64,000 nt of DNA, from the NCBI RefSeq assembly GCF_017877055.1, contig NZ_JAGIPG010000005.1, positions 248,001 through 312,000 on the forward strand, read 5' to 3'. Shown piece after piece: positions 7,610-16,523 of the stretch. Below the pieces are notes generated by a model. The model was not told the DNA's origin. It saw nothing but the letters and a program-made list of their open reading frames with translations, and did not search any database. The number at the start of each line of letters is the position of its first letter. Positions within the stretch are counted from its first letter, which is position 1. Source of the stretch: Neorhizobium galegae (lineage in GTDB: Bacteria > Pseudomonadota > Alphaproteobacteria > Rhizobiales > Rhizobiaceae). The translations under genes were made by a program, and so were the position numbers.

Positions 7610-8572
7610 ATGGCGCGCAAGAAGATCGCACTTATTGGTTCTGGCATGATCGGTGGAACGCTGGCGCATCTCGCCAGCCTGAAGGAGCTGGGCGACATCG
7701 TCCTCTTCGACATCGCCGACGGCATTCCGCAGGGCAAGGGCCTCGATATCGCCCAGTCCGGCCCGGTCGAGGGCTTCAATGCCAAGCTTTCCGGCGCCAG
7801 CGATTATGCTGCCATCGAAGGCGCTGACGTCTGCATCGTCACCGCCGGCGTCGCCCGCAAGCCGGGCATGAGCCGCGACGACCTGCTCGGCATCAACCTC
7901 AAGGTCATGGAACAGGTCGGTGCCGGCATCAAGAAATATGCACCGAACGCCTTCGTGATCTGCATCACCAACCCGCTCGACGCGATGGTCTGGGCACTCC
8001 AGAAGTTCTCGGGCCTGCCGAAGAACATGGTCGTCGGCATGGCCGGCGTGCTCGACTCGGCTCGCTTCCGTCTCTTCCTCTCCGAAGAATTCAACGTTTC
8101 CGTCCAGGACGTCACCGCCTTCGTTCTCGGCGGCCATGGCGACACGATGGTGCCGCTCGCCCGTTACTCGACCGTCGGCGGCGTTCCGCTCACCGACCTC
8201 GTCAAGATGGGCTGGGTCACCAAGGAGCGCCTCGAAGAAATCATCCAGCGCACCCGTGACGGCGGCGCCGAAATCGTCGGCCTGCTGAAGACCGGTTCTG
8301 CCTATTACGCTCCGGCCGCCTCGGCGATCGAAATGGCCGAATCCTTCCTCAAGGACAAGAAGCGCGTTCTGCCGGCTGCCGCCTATCTCTCCGGCCAGTA
8401 CGGCGTCAAGGACATGTATGTTGGCGTTCCGACGATCATCGGCGCCGGCGGCGTCGAGCGCATCATCGAGGTCGAGTTCAACAAGGACGAGGAAGCCGCC
8501 TTCCAGAAGTCGGTCGGCGCCGTTGCCGGTCTTTGCGAAGCCTGCATCAACATTGCACCGGCTCTCAAGTAA
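7610..8572 (+). CDS. mdh: Malate dehydrogenase
   Basis: NAD-dependent oxidation of malate to oxaloacetate in the cytoplasm. The 320-residue protein is of the LDH-like MDH group common in alphaproteobacteria. The NAD motif GSGMIGGTLAHLA is near residue 10, the substrate arginine loop is VARKPGMSRDDLL near 83, and the catalytic histidine lies in GGHGDTMVPLARYS near 175. A Shine-Dalgarno sequence GAAAGGAAG precedes the ATG. It opens the mdh-sucCD-sucAB cluster, with 36 bases to sucC. Confidence 0.97.
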   Translation: MARKKIALIGSGMIGGTLAHLASLKELGDIVLFDIADGIPQGKGLDIAQSGPVEGFNAKLSGASDYAAIEGADVCIVTAGVARKPGMSRDDLLGINLKVMEQVGAGIKKYAPNAFVICITNPLDAMVWALQKFSGLPKNMVVGMAGVLDSARFRLFLSEEFNVSVQDVTAFVLGGHGDTMVPLARYSTVGGVPLTDLVKMGWVTKERLEEIIQRTRDGGAEIVGLLKTGSAYYAPAASAIEMAESFLKDKKRVLPAAAYLSGQYGVKDMYVGVPTIIGAGGVERIIEVEFNKDEEAAFQKSVGAVAGLCEACINIAPALK

Positions 8573-8608
8573 TCGACGCGCTGAAGTCATCGAAACAGGG
8601 ATAAACCC

Positions 8609-9802
8609 ATGAACATTCATGAATATCAGGCCAAGGCTCTGCTGAAGGGCTATGGTGCACCGGTTGCGGAAGGCGTCGCGATCCTGAAGGCCGAAGAGGC
8701 CGAAGCGGCTGCGAAGTCGCTTCCAGGCCCGCTCTACGTCGTGAAGAGCCAGATCCATGCGGGTGGCCGTGGCAAGGGCAAGTTCAAGGAACTCGGCCCC
8801 GATGCCAAGGGCGGCGTTCGCCTGGCCTTCTCGATCGAGGAAGCCAAGGCGCATGCCAAGGAAATGCTCGGCAACACGCTGGTGACCGCGCAGACCGGCG
8901 AAGCCGGCAAGCAGGTCAACCGCCTCTACATCGAAGACGGCGCCGACATCGCCCGCGAACTTTACTGCTCGCTGCTGGTCGACCGCTCGGTCGGCCGCGT
9001 CGCATTCGTGGTTTCTACCGAAGGCGGCATGGACATCGAAGCCGTTGCCCACGATACCCCTGAGAAGATCCACACGATCGCCATCGATCCGGAAGCCGGC
9101 GTGACGGCTGCGGACATCGCTGCGATCTCCAAGGCCCTGGAACTCGATGGCGCTGCCGCCGAAGACGCCAAGTCGCTCTTCCCGCTGCTCTACAAGGCCT
9201 TCAGCGAGAAGGACATGGCCCTTCTCGAGATCAACCCGCTGATCGTCATGAAGAACGGCCACCTGCGCGTTCTCGACGCGAAGATGTCGTTCGACGGCAA
9301 TGCGCTCTTCCGCCACGACGACGTCAAGGCGCTGCGCGACGAGACCGAGGAAGACGCCAAGGAAATCGAGGCCTCCAAGTGGGACCTCGCTTACGTTGCC
9401 CTCGACGGCAATATCGGCTGCATGGTCAACGGCGCCGGTCTCGCCATGGCGACGATGGATATCATCAAGCTCTACGGCAAGGAGCCGGCGAACTTCTGCG
9501 ACGTCGGCGGCGGTGCCGGCAAGGAGAAGGTGGCTGCGGCCTTCAAGATCATCACCGCGGACCCGAAGGTCGAGGGCATCCTCGTCAACATCTTCGGCGG
9601 CATCATGCGCTGCGACGTCATCGCCGAAGGCGTTGTCGCGGCAGTGCAGGAAGTCGGACTGAAGGTTCCGCTCGTGGTGCGCCTCGAAGGCACCAATGTC
9701 GAGCTCGGCAAGAAGATCCTGAATGAGTCCGGTCTCGCGATCACCGCGGCTGACGACCTTGACGACGCAGCGAAGAAGATCGTCGCGGCGATCGAAGCCT
9801 AA
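8609..9802 (+). CDS. sucC: Succinate-CoA ligase (ADP-forming) beta subunit
   Basis: Beta subunit of succinyl-CoA synthetase, which couples succinyl-CoA cleavage to ATP or GTP formation. It has 397 residues. It opens MNIHEYQAKALLKGYGAPV and has the ATP-grasp lysine region VVKSQIHAGGRGKGKFKELG, LLEINPLIV for nucleotide/Mg binding, and the C-terminal CoA-ligase domain with GGIMRCDVIAEGVV. The 19-base gap to sucD carries the sucD ribosome binding site (GGAAGGA). Organisation mdh-sucC-sucD-sucA-sucB is the rhizobial arrangement. Confidence 0.97.
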   Translation: MNIHEYQAKALLKGYGAPVAEGVAILKAEEAEAAAKSLPGPLYVVKSQIHAGGRGKGKFKELGPDAKGGVRLAFSIEEAKAHAKEMLGNTLVTAQTGEAGKQVNRLYIEDGADIARELYCSLLVDRSVGRVAFVVSTEGGMDIEAVAHDTPEKIHTIAIDPEAGVTAADIAAISKALELDGAAAEDAKSLFPLLYKAFSEKDMALLEINPLIVMKNGHLRVLDAKMSFDGNALFRHDDVKALRDETEEDAKEIEASKWDLAYVALDGNIGCMVNGAGLAMATMDIIKLYGKEPANFCDVGGGAGKEKVAAAFKIITADPKVEGILVNIFGGIMRCDVIAEGVVAAVQEVGLKVPLVVRLEGTNVELGKKILNESGLAITAADDLDDAAKKIVAAIEA

Positions 9803-9821
9803 CCTGGAAGGACCGGAATCA

Positions 9822-10727
9822 ATGTCTATTCTCGTTAACAAAGACACCAAGGTCATCGTCCAGGGCCTGACCGGGAAGACCGGGACCTTCCACACGGAAC
9901 AGGCGCTTGCCTATTACGGCACCAAGATGGTAGGCGGCGTTCATCCCAAGAAGGGCGGCGAATCGTGGTCGTCCGGCGTCGACGGCACCTCGCTGCCGAT
10001 CTTCACGTCGGTTGCCGAAGCCAAGGAACGGACCGGCGCCGACGCGACCGTGATCTATGTTCCGCCGGCGGGTGCAGCAGATGCGATCATCGAGGCGATC
10101 GAAGCTGAGGTCCCGTTCATCACCTGCATTACCGAAGGCATTCCGGTCATGGACATGGTCCGTGTCAAGGCTCGCCTCGACCGTTCCAAGTCGCGCCTGC
10201 TCGGCCCCAACTGCCCGGGCATCCTGACGCCGGAAGAATGCAAGATCGGCATCATGCCGGGATCGATCTTCCGCAAGGGTTCGGTCGGCATCGTTTCCCG
10301 CTCGGGCACGCTGACCTACGAAGCCGTGTTCCAGACCTCGAACGAAGGCCTCGGCCAGACGACCGCCGTCGGCATCGGCGGCGACCCGGTCAAGGGAACC
10401 GAGTTCATCGACGTCCTGGAAATGTTCCTCGCCGACGACGCAACGACCTCGATCATCATGATCGGCGAAATCGGCGGCTCGGCTGAAGAAGACGCGGCGC
10501 AGTTCCTGAAGGACGAGGCCAAGAAGGGCCGCAGCAAGCCGATGGCCGGCTTCATCGCCGGTCGCACCGCACCGAAGGGCCGCACCATGGGTCACGCCGG
10601 CGCTGTGGTTTCCGGTGGCAAGGGTGACGCGGAATCGAAGATCGCGGCAATGGAATCGGCAGGCATCAAGGTGTCGCCGTCTCCGGCCCGTCTCGGCAAG
10701 ACCTTGGTTGAAGTCCTGAAGGGCTGA
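9822..10727 (+). CDS. sucD: Succinate-CoA ligase (ADP-forming) alpha subunit
   Basis: Alpha subunit, which binds CoA and carries the phosphohistidine. The 301-residue product has VIVQGLTGKTGTFHTEQA at the CoA-binding fold, GPNCPGILTPEECKIGIMPG in the middle, and the active-site histidine in GRTMGHAGAVVSGGKG near residue 250. An in-frame open stretch extends back into sucC, but MSILVNKDTKVIVQG is the family start and has a Shine-Dalgarno sequence at the right distance. The 238-base gap that follows contains several hairpins. Confidence 0.96.
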   Translation: MSILVNKDTKVIVQGLTGKTGTFHTEQALAYYGTKMVGGVHPKKGGESWSSGVDGTSLPIFTSVAEAKERTGADATVIYVPPAGAADAIIEAIEAEVPFITCITEGIPVMDMVRVKARLDRSKSRLLGPNCPGILTPEECKIGIMPGSIFRKGSVGIVSRSGTLTYEAVFQTSNEGLGQTTAVGIGGDPVKGTEFIDVLEMFLADDATTSIIMIGEIGGSAEEDAAQFLKDEAKKGRSKPMAGFIAGRTAPKGRTMGHAGAVVSGGKGDAESKIAAMESAGIKVSPSPARLGKTLVEVLKG

Positions 10728-10744
10728 CGCCACATAAGGGACAC

Positions 10745-10957
10745 TCGCCACCCCTGGATAGATAGGTGGCGATTGATCCGACAAGCTCCGGACAGGCGAA
10801 GCCGCATATGTTTCGCCTGTCCATGTTTCGCGTCTCTCAGATTTTGGGGACGGGTGACCGCCAAGGCGGTTCGGTACCAAGACGAAGACCAAGAAAATGC
10901 GGAGGCCGGAGATATATTCCGGTTCCGATTACGTCAGGAGGCGGGCGCGGCGCCCGC
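10745..10957 (+). promoter_or_regulatory. Multi-hairpin leader between sucD and sucA
   Basis: The 238-base gap holds at least five stems: TCGCCACC with GGTGGCGA (10745-10772), GGACAGGCGAA with TTCGCCTGTCC (10790-10822, 11 perfect pairs), ACCGCC with GGCGGT (10857-10870), CCGGA with TCCGG (10906-10922), and GCGGGCG with CGCCCGC (10941-10957). The last one sits between the AGGAGG at 10936-10941 and the sucA ATG. This looks like structured leader RNA that could tune sucA expression or processing. I could not match it to a named riboswitch. Confidence 0.45.
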
Positions 10958-10965
10958 AGATAACC

Positions 10966-13962
10966 ATGGCACGGCAAGAAGCCAACGAGCAGTTCCTCAT
11001 CACCTCTTTCCTCGACGGACAGAACGCAGCCTATATCGAGCAGCTGCATGCCCGGTACGAGGACGACCCGACATCCGTCGCGCCGGAATGGCAGGCCTTC
11101 TTCAAGGCGCTGGCCGACAATCCGGACGATGTGAAGGCGGCGGCCAAGGGTGCCTCCTGGCAGCGCAAGAACTGGCCGATCACGGCCAATGGCGAGCTGG
11201 TCTCGGCGCTCGACGGCAACTGGCCGCTCGTCGAAAAGGCGATCGAAACCAAGGTGAAGGCGAAGGCGGAAGCTGCTGCCGTTGCGACCGGCAAGCCGGT
11301 CAGCGAAACCGATGTGCTGCAGGCGACGCGCGATAGCGTCCGCGCCATCATGATGATCCGCGCCTACCGCATGCGGGGTCACCTGCATGCCAAGCTCGAT
11401 CCGCTCGGCATTGCCAGCGCGGTCGAGGACTATAACGAGCTGTCGCCGTCCGCTTACGGCTTTACCGAAGCAGATTACGACCGCAAGATCTTCATCGACA
11501 ACGTGCTCGGCCTCGAACACGCGACCATCCGCGAGATGATCGAGATTCTCGAGCGCACCTATTGCTCGACCTTGGGCGTCGAGTTCATGCACATTTCCAA
11601 TCCGGAAGAAAAGTCCTGGATCCAGGAGCGTATCGAAGGCCCGGGCAAGGGCGTCGAGTTCACGCCGGAAGGCAAGAAGGCTATCCTTTCCAAGCTGGTC
11701 GAAGCGGAAGGCTACGAGCAGTTCCTCGACGTACGCTTCAAGGGTACGAAGCGCTTCGGTCTCGACGGCGGCGAATCGCTGATCCCGGCGCTCGAACAGA
11801 TCATCAAGCGCGGCGGCCAGGAAGGTCTTGAAGAAGTCGTTCTCGGCATGCCGCATCGCGGCCGCCTGAACGTGCTGACCAACGTCATGCTCAAGCCGCA
11901 CCGGGCAGTGTTCCACGAATTCAAGGGCGGTTCGTTCAAGCCGGACGAAGTCGAAGGTTCGGGCGACGTCAAGTACCATCTCGGCGCTTCGTCGGACCGC
12001 GAATTCGACGGCAACAAGGTCCACATGTCGCTGACGGCGAACCCGTCGCATCTGGAAATCGTCAACCCGGTCGTCATGGGCAAGGCCCGCGCCAAGCAGG
12101 ACATGCTTGCCAAGGCCTGGGACGGTGACATCATTCCGCTGAAGGAACGCTCAAAGGTTCTGCCGCTCCTGCTGCACGGCGACGCCGCGTTTGCGGGCCA
12201 GGGCGTGGTTGCCGAAATCCTCGGTCTCTCGGGCCTGCGCGGCCACCGCGTCGCCGGCACGATGCACGTCATCGTCAACAACCAGATCGGCTTTACCACC
12301 AACCCGGCCTTCTCGCGTTCGTCGCCCTATCCGTCCGACGTCGCCAAGATGATCGAGGCGCCGATCTTCCACGTCAACGGCGACGATCCGGAAGCGGTCG
12401 TCTATGCCGCCAAGGTCGCGACCGAATACCGGATGAAGTTCCACAAGCCGGTCGTCATCGACATGTTCTGCTACCGCCGCTTCGGCCATAACGAAGGCGA
12501 CGAGCCGGCGTTCACGCAGCCGAAGATGTACAAGGTCATCCGTGCCCACAAGACCGTCGCGCAGATCTATGCCGACCGCCTGATCGCCGAGGGCCTGGTC
12601 ACCGATGGCGAATTCGAGAAGATGAAGGCCGACTGGCGCGCGCATCTCGAAACCGAATTCGAGGCCGGCCAGAGCTACAAGCCGAACAAGGCCGACTGGC
12701 TGGACGGCCAGTGGTCGGGCCTGCGTTCGGCCGACAATGCCGATGAACAGCGCCGTGGCAAGACCGCCATGCCGATGAAGGAACTGCGGGAGATCGGCCG
12801 CAAGCTGTCGACCATTCCGGAAGGCTTCAACGCGCATCGCACCATCAAGCGGTTCATGGAAAACCGCGCGCAGATGGTCGAGACCGGCGAAGGCATCGAC
12901 TGGGCGATGGCGGAAGCCCTGGCATTCGGTTCGCTTGCCGTCGAAGGCACCAAGATCCGCCTGTCCGGCCAGGATTGCGAACGCGGTACGTTCTCGCAGC
13001 GCCATTCGGTTCTCTACGATCAGGACACGGAAGAGCGCTACATCCCGCTCGCCAACCTGTCGCCGACCCAGGCCCGTTACGAAGTCATCAATTCGATGCT
13101 TTCGGAAGAGGCGGTCCTCGGCTTCGAATACGGCTATTCGCTCGCCCGTCCGAATGCGCTGACCCTTTGGGAAGCCCAGTTCGGTGACTTCGCCAATGGT
13201 GCGCAGGTCGTGTTCGACCAGTTCATCTCGTCGGGCGAACGCAAGTGGCTGCGCATGTCCGGTCTCGTCTGCCTCCTGCCGCACGGTTATGAAGGCCAGG
13301 GTCCGGAACACTCTTCGGCCCGCCTCGAGCGCTGGCTGCAGATGTGCGCCGAAGACAACATGCAGGTCGCCAACGTCACGACGCCGGCGAACTACTTCCA
13401 TATCCTGCGCCGCCAGACGAAGCGCGACTTCCGCAAGCCGCTTCTCCTGATGACGCCGAAGTCCCTGCTGCGCCACAAGCGGGCGACCTCGACGCTAGCC
13501 GAGCTGGCCGGCGAATCCTCCTTCCATCGCCTGCTGTGGGACGATGCGGAGGTCATCAAGGACGGCCCGATCAAGCTGCAGAAGGATGCCAAGATCCGTC
13601 GCGTCGTGCTCTGCACCGGCAAGGTCTATTACGACCTGCTCGAAGAGCGCGAAAAGCGCGGCATCGACGACATCTACCTGCTGCGCATCGAACAGCTCTA
13701 TCCGTTCCCGGCCAAGGCTCTGATCAACGAGCTTTCCCGCTTCCGCAACGCGGAAATGGTCTGGTGCCAGGAAGAGCCGAAGAACATGGGTGCATGGTCG
13801 TTCATCGACCCGTACCTGGAATGGGTTCTGGCGCATATCGATGCCAAGTATCAGCGCGTTCGTTACACGGGCCGGCCGGCAGCGGCCTCGCCTGCAACGG
13901 GCCAGATGTCGAAGCATCTCGCACAGCTCGAAGCCTTCCTCGAAGACGCGCTGGGCGGCTAG
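10966..13962 (+). CDS. sucA: 2-oxoglutarate dehydrogenase E1 component
   Basis: Thiamine diphosphate enzyme that decarboxylates 2-oxoglutarate and transfers the succinyl group to the lipoyl domain of SucB. It has 998 residues, the usual length. The N-terminal peptide NEQFLITSFLDGQNAAYIEQLHARYEDDP is the part that binds the complex core. GMPHRGRLNVL, the ThDP region NGDDPEAVVYAA...CYRRFGHNEGDEP and the C-terminal LPHGYEGQGPEHSSAR are all intact. The ATG at 10966 (MARQEANEQF) matches the family; the Shine-Dalgarno sequence lies 24 bases away but a 17-base hairpin folds out between them. Confidence 0.97.
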   Translation: MARQEANEQFLITSFLDGQNAAYIEQLHARYEDDPTSVAPEWQAFFKALADNPDDVKAAAKGASWQRKNWPITANGELVSALDGNWPLVEKAIETKVKAKAEAAAVATGKPVSETDVLQATRDSVRAIMMIRAYRMRGHLHAKLDPLGIASAVEDYNELSPSAYGFTEADYDRKIFIDNVLGLEHATIREMIEILERTYCSTLGVEFMHISNPEEKSWIQERIEGPGKGVEFTPEGKKAILSKLVEAEGYEQFLDVRFKGTKRFGLDGGESLIPALEQIIKRGGQEGLEEVVLGMPHRGRLNVLTNVMLKPHRAVFHEFKGGSFKPDEVEGSGDVKYHLGASSDREFDGNKVHMSLTANPSHLEIVNPVVMGKARAKQDMLAKAWDGDIIPLKERSKVLPLLLHGDAAFAGQGVVAEILGLSGLRGHRVAGTMHVIVNNQIGFTTNPAFSRSSPYPSDVAKMIEAPIFHVNGDDPEAVVYAAKVATEYRMKFHKPVVIDMFCYRRFGHNEGDEPAFTQPKMYKVIRAHKTVAQIYADRLIAEGLVTDGEFEKMKADWRAHLETEFEAGQSYKPNKADWLDGQWSGLRSADNADEQRRGKTAMPMKELREIGRKLSTIPEGFNAHRTIKRFMENRAQMVETGEGIDWAMAEALAFGSLAVEGTKIRLSGQDCERGTFSQRHSVLYDQDTEERYIPLANLSPTQARYEVINSMLSEEAVLGFEYGYSLARPNALTLWEAQFGDFANGAQVVFDQFISSGERKWLRMSGLVCLLPHGYEGQGPEHSSARLERWLQMCAEDNMQVANVTTPANYFHILRRQTKRDFRKPLLLMTPKSLLRHKRATSTLAELAGESSFHRLLWDDAEVIKDGPIKLQKDAKIRRVVLCTGKVYYDLLEEREKRGIDDIYLLRIEQLYPFPAKALINELSRFRNAEMVWCQEEPKNMGAWSFIDPYLEWVLAHIDAKYQRVRYTGRPAAASPATGQMSKHLAQLEAFLEDALGG

Positions 13963-13973
13963 GGGTAGGGCGG

Positions 13974-14300
13974 ATGGCCTATTTTCACCTGAAGCTCGTT
14001 TCGCCGAGGCCGAGCTTTCCGCATGATGCAACGCCGGATGAGATGACGGCGATGCAGGCCCACGCCGTCTACTGGCGGGGCCTTGCGGAAACCGGTGTCG
14101 CGATCGCCGTCGGTCCCGTCTTCGCAGAAGGCGGGGCTTTTGGCATCGCGGTGGTGGAGGCTGCCGATACGGCCGCCGCCCAGGCGCTCGGCGACAACGA
14201 CCCGGTGATCAAGGCAGCGCTCGGCTTCCGCTTCGAAACGTCTTCCATGCCATCCATCATTCTTCGGACGTCTGCGGCGGGTGCCGCGGCCGCCGTCTAA
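13974..14300 (+). CDS. YciI-like (YCII-related) small protein
   Basis: A 108-residue protein with the YCII-type ferredoxin-like fold features: short hydrophobic strand FHLKLVSPR, helix TPDEMTAMQAHAVYWRGLAETG, then AVGPVFAEGGAFGIAVVEAADTAAAQALGDNDPVI, which carries the family Gly-Pro and the Asp-Pro pair. It begins 12 bases after sucA and ends 30 bases before sucB, so it is part of the odh transcript. Family members are thought to bind small molecules or act as minor dehydrochlorinase-like enzymes. No function is assigned here. Confidence 0.75.
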   Translation: MAYFHLKLVSPRPSFPHDATPDEMTAMQAHAVYWRGLAETGVAIAVGPVFAEGGAFGIAVVEAADTAAAQALGDNDPVIKAALGFRFETSSMPSIILRTSAAGAAAAV

Positions 14301-14329
14301 ACGAAAACAACCATTCAGGAACTTACACA

Positions 14330-15586
14330 ATGGCCACTGAAATCCGCGTTCCAACCCTCGGAGAATCCGTCAGCGAGGCGACCGTCGGCACCTGGTTCAA
14401 GAAGGTCGGCGATACGGTCAAGGCCGACGAGCCGCTTCTCGAGCTCGAAACGGACAAGGTGACCGTCGAGGTTCCGTCGCCGGCTGCCGGCGTCCTGACC
14501 GAGATCGTCGCCGCCAACGGCGAGACCGTCGGCCTCGGCGCCCTGCTCGGCCAGATCGATGCCGCCGCTGCCGGCACCGCGACCGCCGCTCCGGCTGCAA
14601 AGCCTGCTGAAGCTGCACCTGCCAAGGCTGCCGAACCGGCTGCTCCGGCGCCGGTCGCTGCTGTCGCCAGCGCCTCTGCTGCCGCCACTTCGATGCCGCC
14701 GGCTCCGGCTGCCGCCAAGATCGCTGCGGACAACAACATCTCGACTGCCGATATCGATGGTTCGGGCAAGCGTGGCCAGGTCCTGAAGGGCGACGTGATT
14801 GCTGCGGTCGCCAAGGGCATTTCCGCTCCGGCTGCCGCGCCTGCTGCTCCGGCGGCGCCGCGCCCGGTTTCCTCGGCTGACGACGCTTCCCGCGAAGAGC
14901 GCGTGAAGATGACGCGCCTGCGCCAGACGATCGCCCGCCGCCTCAAGGATGCGCAGAACACCGCTGCCATGCTGACCACCTATAACGAGGTGGACATGAA
15001 GGCGGTCATGGACCTGCGCAACCGCTACAAGGACGTGTTCGAAAAGAAGCACGGCGTGAAGCTCGGCTTCATGGGCTTCTTCACCAAGGCCGTGACCCAC
15101 GCGCTGAAGGAACTGCCGGCCGTCAACGCCGAGATCGACGGCACCGACATCATCTACAAGAACTACTGCCATGTCGGCGTCGCCGTCGGCACCGACAAGG
15201 GTCTCGTGGTTCCGGTCGTGCGCAATGCCGACCAGATGTCGATCGCCGAAATCGAGAAGGATATCGGCCGCCTGGGCAAGCTCGCCCGTGACGGCGCGCT
15301 TTCGATGGCCGACATGCAGGGTGGCACGTTCACCATCTCGAACGGCGGCGTCTATGGTTCGCTGATGTCCTCGCCGATCCTCAATGCGCCGCAGTCCGGC
15401 ATTCTCGGCATGCACAAGATCCAGGATCGTCCGGTCGTCGTCGGCGGCCAGATCGTCATCCGCCCGATGATGTATCTGGCGCTCTCCTACGATCACCGCA
15501 TGGTGGACGGCAAGGAAGCGGTCACCTTCCTGGTGCGCGTCAAGGAAAGCCTCGAAGATCCGGAACGTCTGGTTCTCGATCTCTAA
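14330..15586 (+). CDS. sucB: Dihydrolipoyl succinyltransferase, E2 of 2-oxoglutarate dehydrogenase
   Basis: Core enzyme that moves the succinyl group from lipoate to CoA. The 418-residue protein has an N-terminal lipoyl domain (lipoyl lysine in LELETDKVTVEVPSP, about residues 38-52), an Ala/Pro-rich flexible linker, an E1/E3-binding domain (AADNNISTADIDGSGKRGQVLKGD region, about 130-160), a second linker, and the catalytic domain ending in YDHRMVDGKEAVTFL with the catalytic His and Asp. It is immediately followed by three small passenger genes before lpdA. Confidence 0.97.
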   Translation: MATEIRVPTLGESVSEATVGTWFKKVGDTVKADEPLLELETDKVTVEVPSPAAGVLTEIVAANGETVGLGALLGQIDAAAAGTATAAPAAKPAEAAPAKAAEPAAPAPVAAVASASAAATSMPPAPAAAKIAADNNISTADIDGSGKRGQVLKGDVIAAVAKGISAPAAAPAAPAAPRPVSSADDASREERVKMTRLRQTIARRLKDAQNTAAMLTTYNEVDMKAVMDLRNRYKDVFEKKHGVKLGFMGFFTKAVTHALKELPAVNAEIDGTDIIYKNYCHVGVAVGTDKGLVVPVVRNADQMSIAEIEKDIGRLGKLARDGALSMADMQGGTFTISNGGVYGSLMSSPILNAPQSGILGMHKIQDRPVVVGGQIVIRPMMYLALSYDHRMVDGKEAVTFLVRVKESLEDPERLVLDL

Positions 15587-15601
15587 GACGGGAACGAACC
15601 T

Positions 15602-16018
15602 ATGGAAACGCTCGGGGTTACCGCAACGCCATACATGACGCTGCTGGCCTTGAGCGTTGTCCTGCTGGTCTTTCATGTCCTGTTGCAGGGCATGCTTTCG
15701 ACCCGTGAGCTCGGCCGAGACTGGAATGCCGGTCCGCGGGACGAGGGAGTGGAGCCGAAGGGCAAGTTCGCCGGCCGTGCCGCACGCGCCTCCAAGAATT
15801 TCCAGGAGACCTATCCGGCGTTCGTCGGACTTCTGCTCGGCGTTGCCTTTGCCGGCGACGACGCATCCGGTTGGGGGCTGATCGGCGGCTGGATCTGGCT
15901 TGTTTCGCGGGTCGTCTATATTCCGCTCTATATGGGCGGCATCGCCTATTTCCGGTCATTCGTCTGGCTGATCAGCCTGCTCGGGCTTCTCGCCATGACC
16001 ATCGCGCTATTCCGGTGA
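15602..16018 (+). CDS. MAPEG family membrane protein
   Basis: A 138-residue integral membrane protein with four hydrophobic segments. The pattern AARASKNFQETYPAFVGLLLGVAFAG followed by GWIWLVSRVVYIPLYMGG matches the MAPEG superfamily (membrane-associated eicosanoid and glutathione metabolism proteins). Bacterial members are mostly uncharacterised; some have glutathione transferase or peroxidase activity. It starts 15 bases after sucB and ends 4 bases before the next gene, so it belongs to the odh transcript. Glutathione dependence is inferred only from the family. Confidence 0.8.
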   Translation: METLGVTATPYMTLLALSVVLLVFHVLLQGMLSTRELGRDWNAGPRDEGVEPKGKFAGRAARASKNFQETYPAFVGLLLGVAFAGDDASGWGLIGGWIWLVSRVVYIPLYMGGIAYFRSFVWLISLLGLLAMTIALFR

Positions 16019-16022
16019 CGTC

Positions 16023-16523
16023 ATGATCGCATCCTTCAAGACATGGTTTTCGATGTTTTGCCTGCTGCCCGGCATGGCCTTGGGCGCGGAGCGTTGCGCG
16101 ATCGAAAAAGCCGTGTTCATCGAGGCGACCGCGGGGACGGTGCTTTCGTTCAAGTCGGTCGGGTCCGAGGCGGCTGTCGTCAGCCACCTGTTCACGATCA
16201 CCGGTGGCAAGCTGAAGCTCGACGGCAACGTGATATATGACGACGAGTCCGAACGGCCGGGCGGCATGGTGACGAACAACTGCCCGCAGGGCGATGCCAC
16301 GGGCGCGGAGCTTCGGGCCTGCACCGTCTGGACCGGCGTGCCCTACGCCCTTGATGTGGCGACCGGCCATATCGACATATTGGGTGCCGCGAATACCCCG
16401 GCACCGGACGCGATCCTGATTCCGGGTTTCGGGCCGGCGATCCGTCACTCGGCGCTGTGGGCGAAAAGCGGTTTGAAGCAAGTGCCTTGGGACCTCTACG
16501 AATTCAAGGAATGCAAGGCATGA
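16023..16523 (+). CDS. Secreted hypothetical protein
   Basis: A 166-residue protein with a likely Sec signal (hydrophobic FSMFCLLPGMALG, cleavage near residue 21 before AERCAIEKAV). The mature part holds four cysteines, which suggests periplasmic disulfides. No family is recognised. It starts 4 bases after the MAPEG gene, and its TGA overlaps the ATG of the downstream SDR gene (ATGA-type overlap), so the three genes are probably translated together. Confidence 0.6.
   Translation: MIASFKTWFSMFCLLPGMALGAERCAIEKAVFIEATAGTVLSFKSVGSEAAVVSHLFTITGGKLKLDGNVIYDDESERPGGMVTNNCPQGDATGAELRACTVWTGVPYALDVATGHIDILGAANTPAPDAILIPGFGPAIRHSALWAKSGLKQVPWDLYEFKECKA

Noticed and set aside
10728..10965. Assigning the sucD-sucA leader to a named sucA/sucC RNA motif
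   Set aside because: The named motifs are known from Burkholderiales and Pseudomonas; I could not match their consensus, so only an unnamed structured leader is claimed.
10897..10965. Upstream in-frame ATG for sucA adding 23 residues
   Set aside because: The added residues are Arg-rich and unlike the family N-terminus, and there is no good ribosome binding site; MARQEANEQF fits known SucA proteins.
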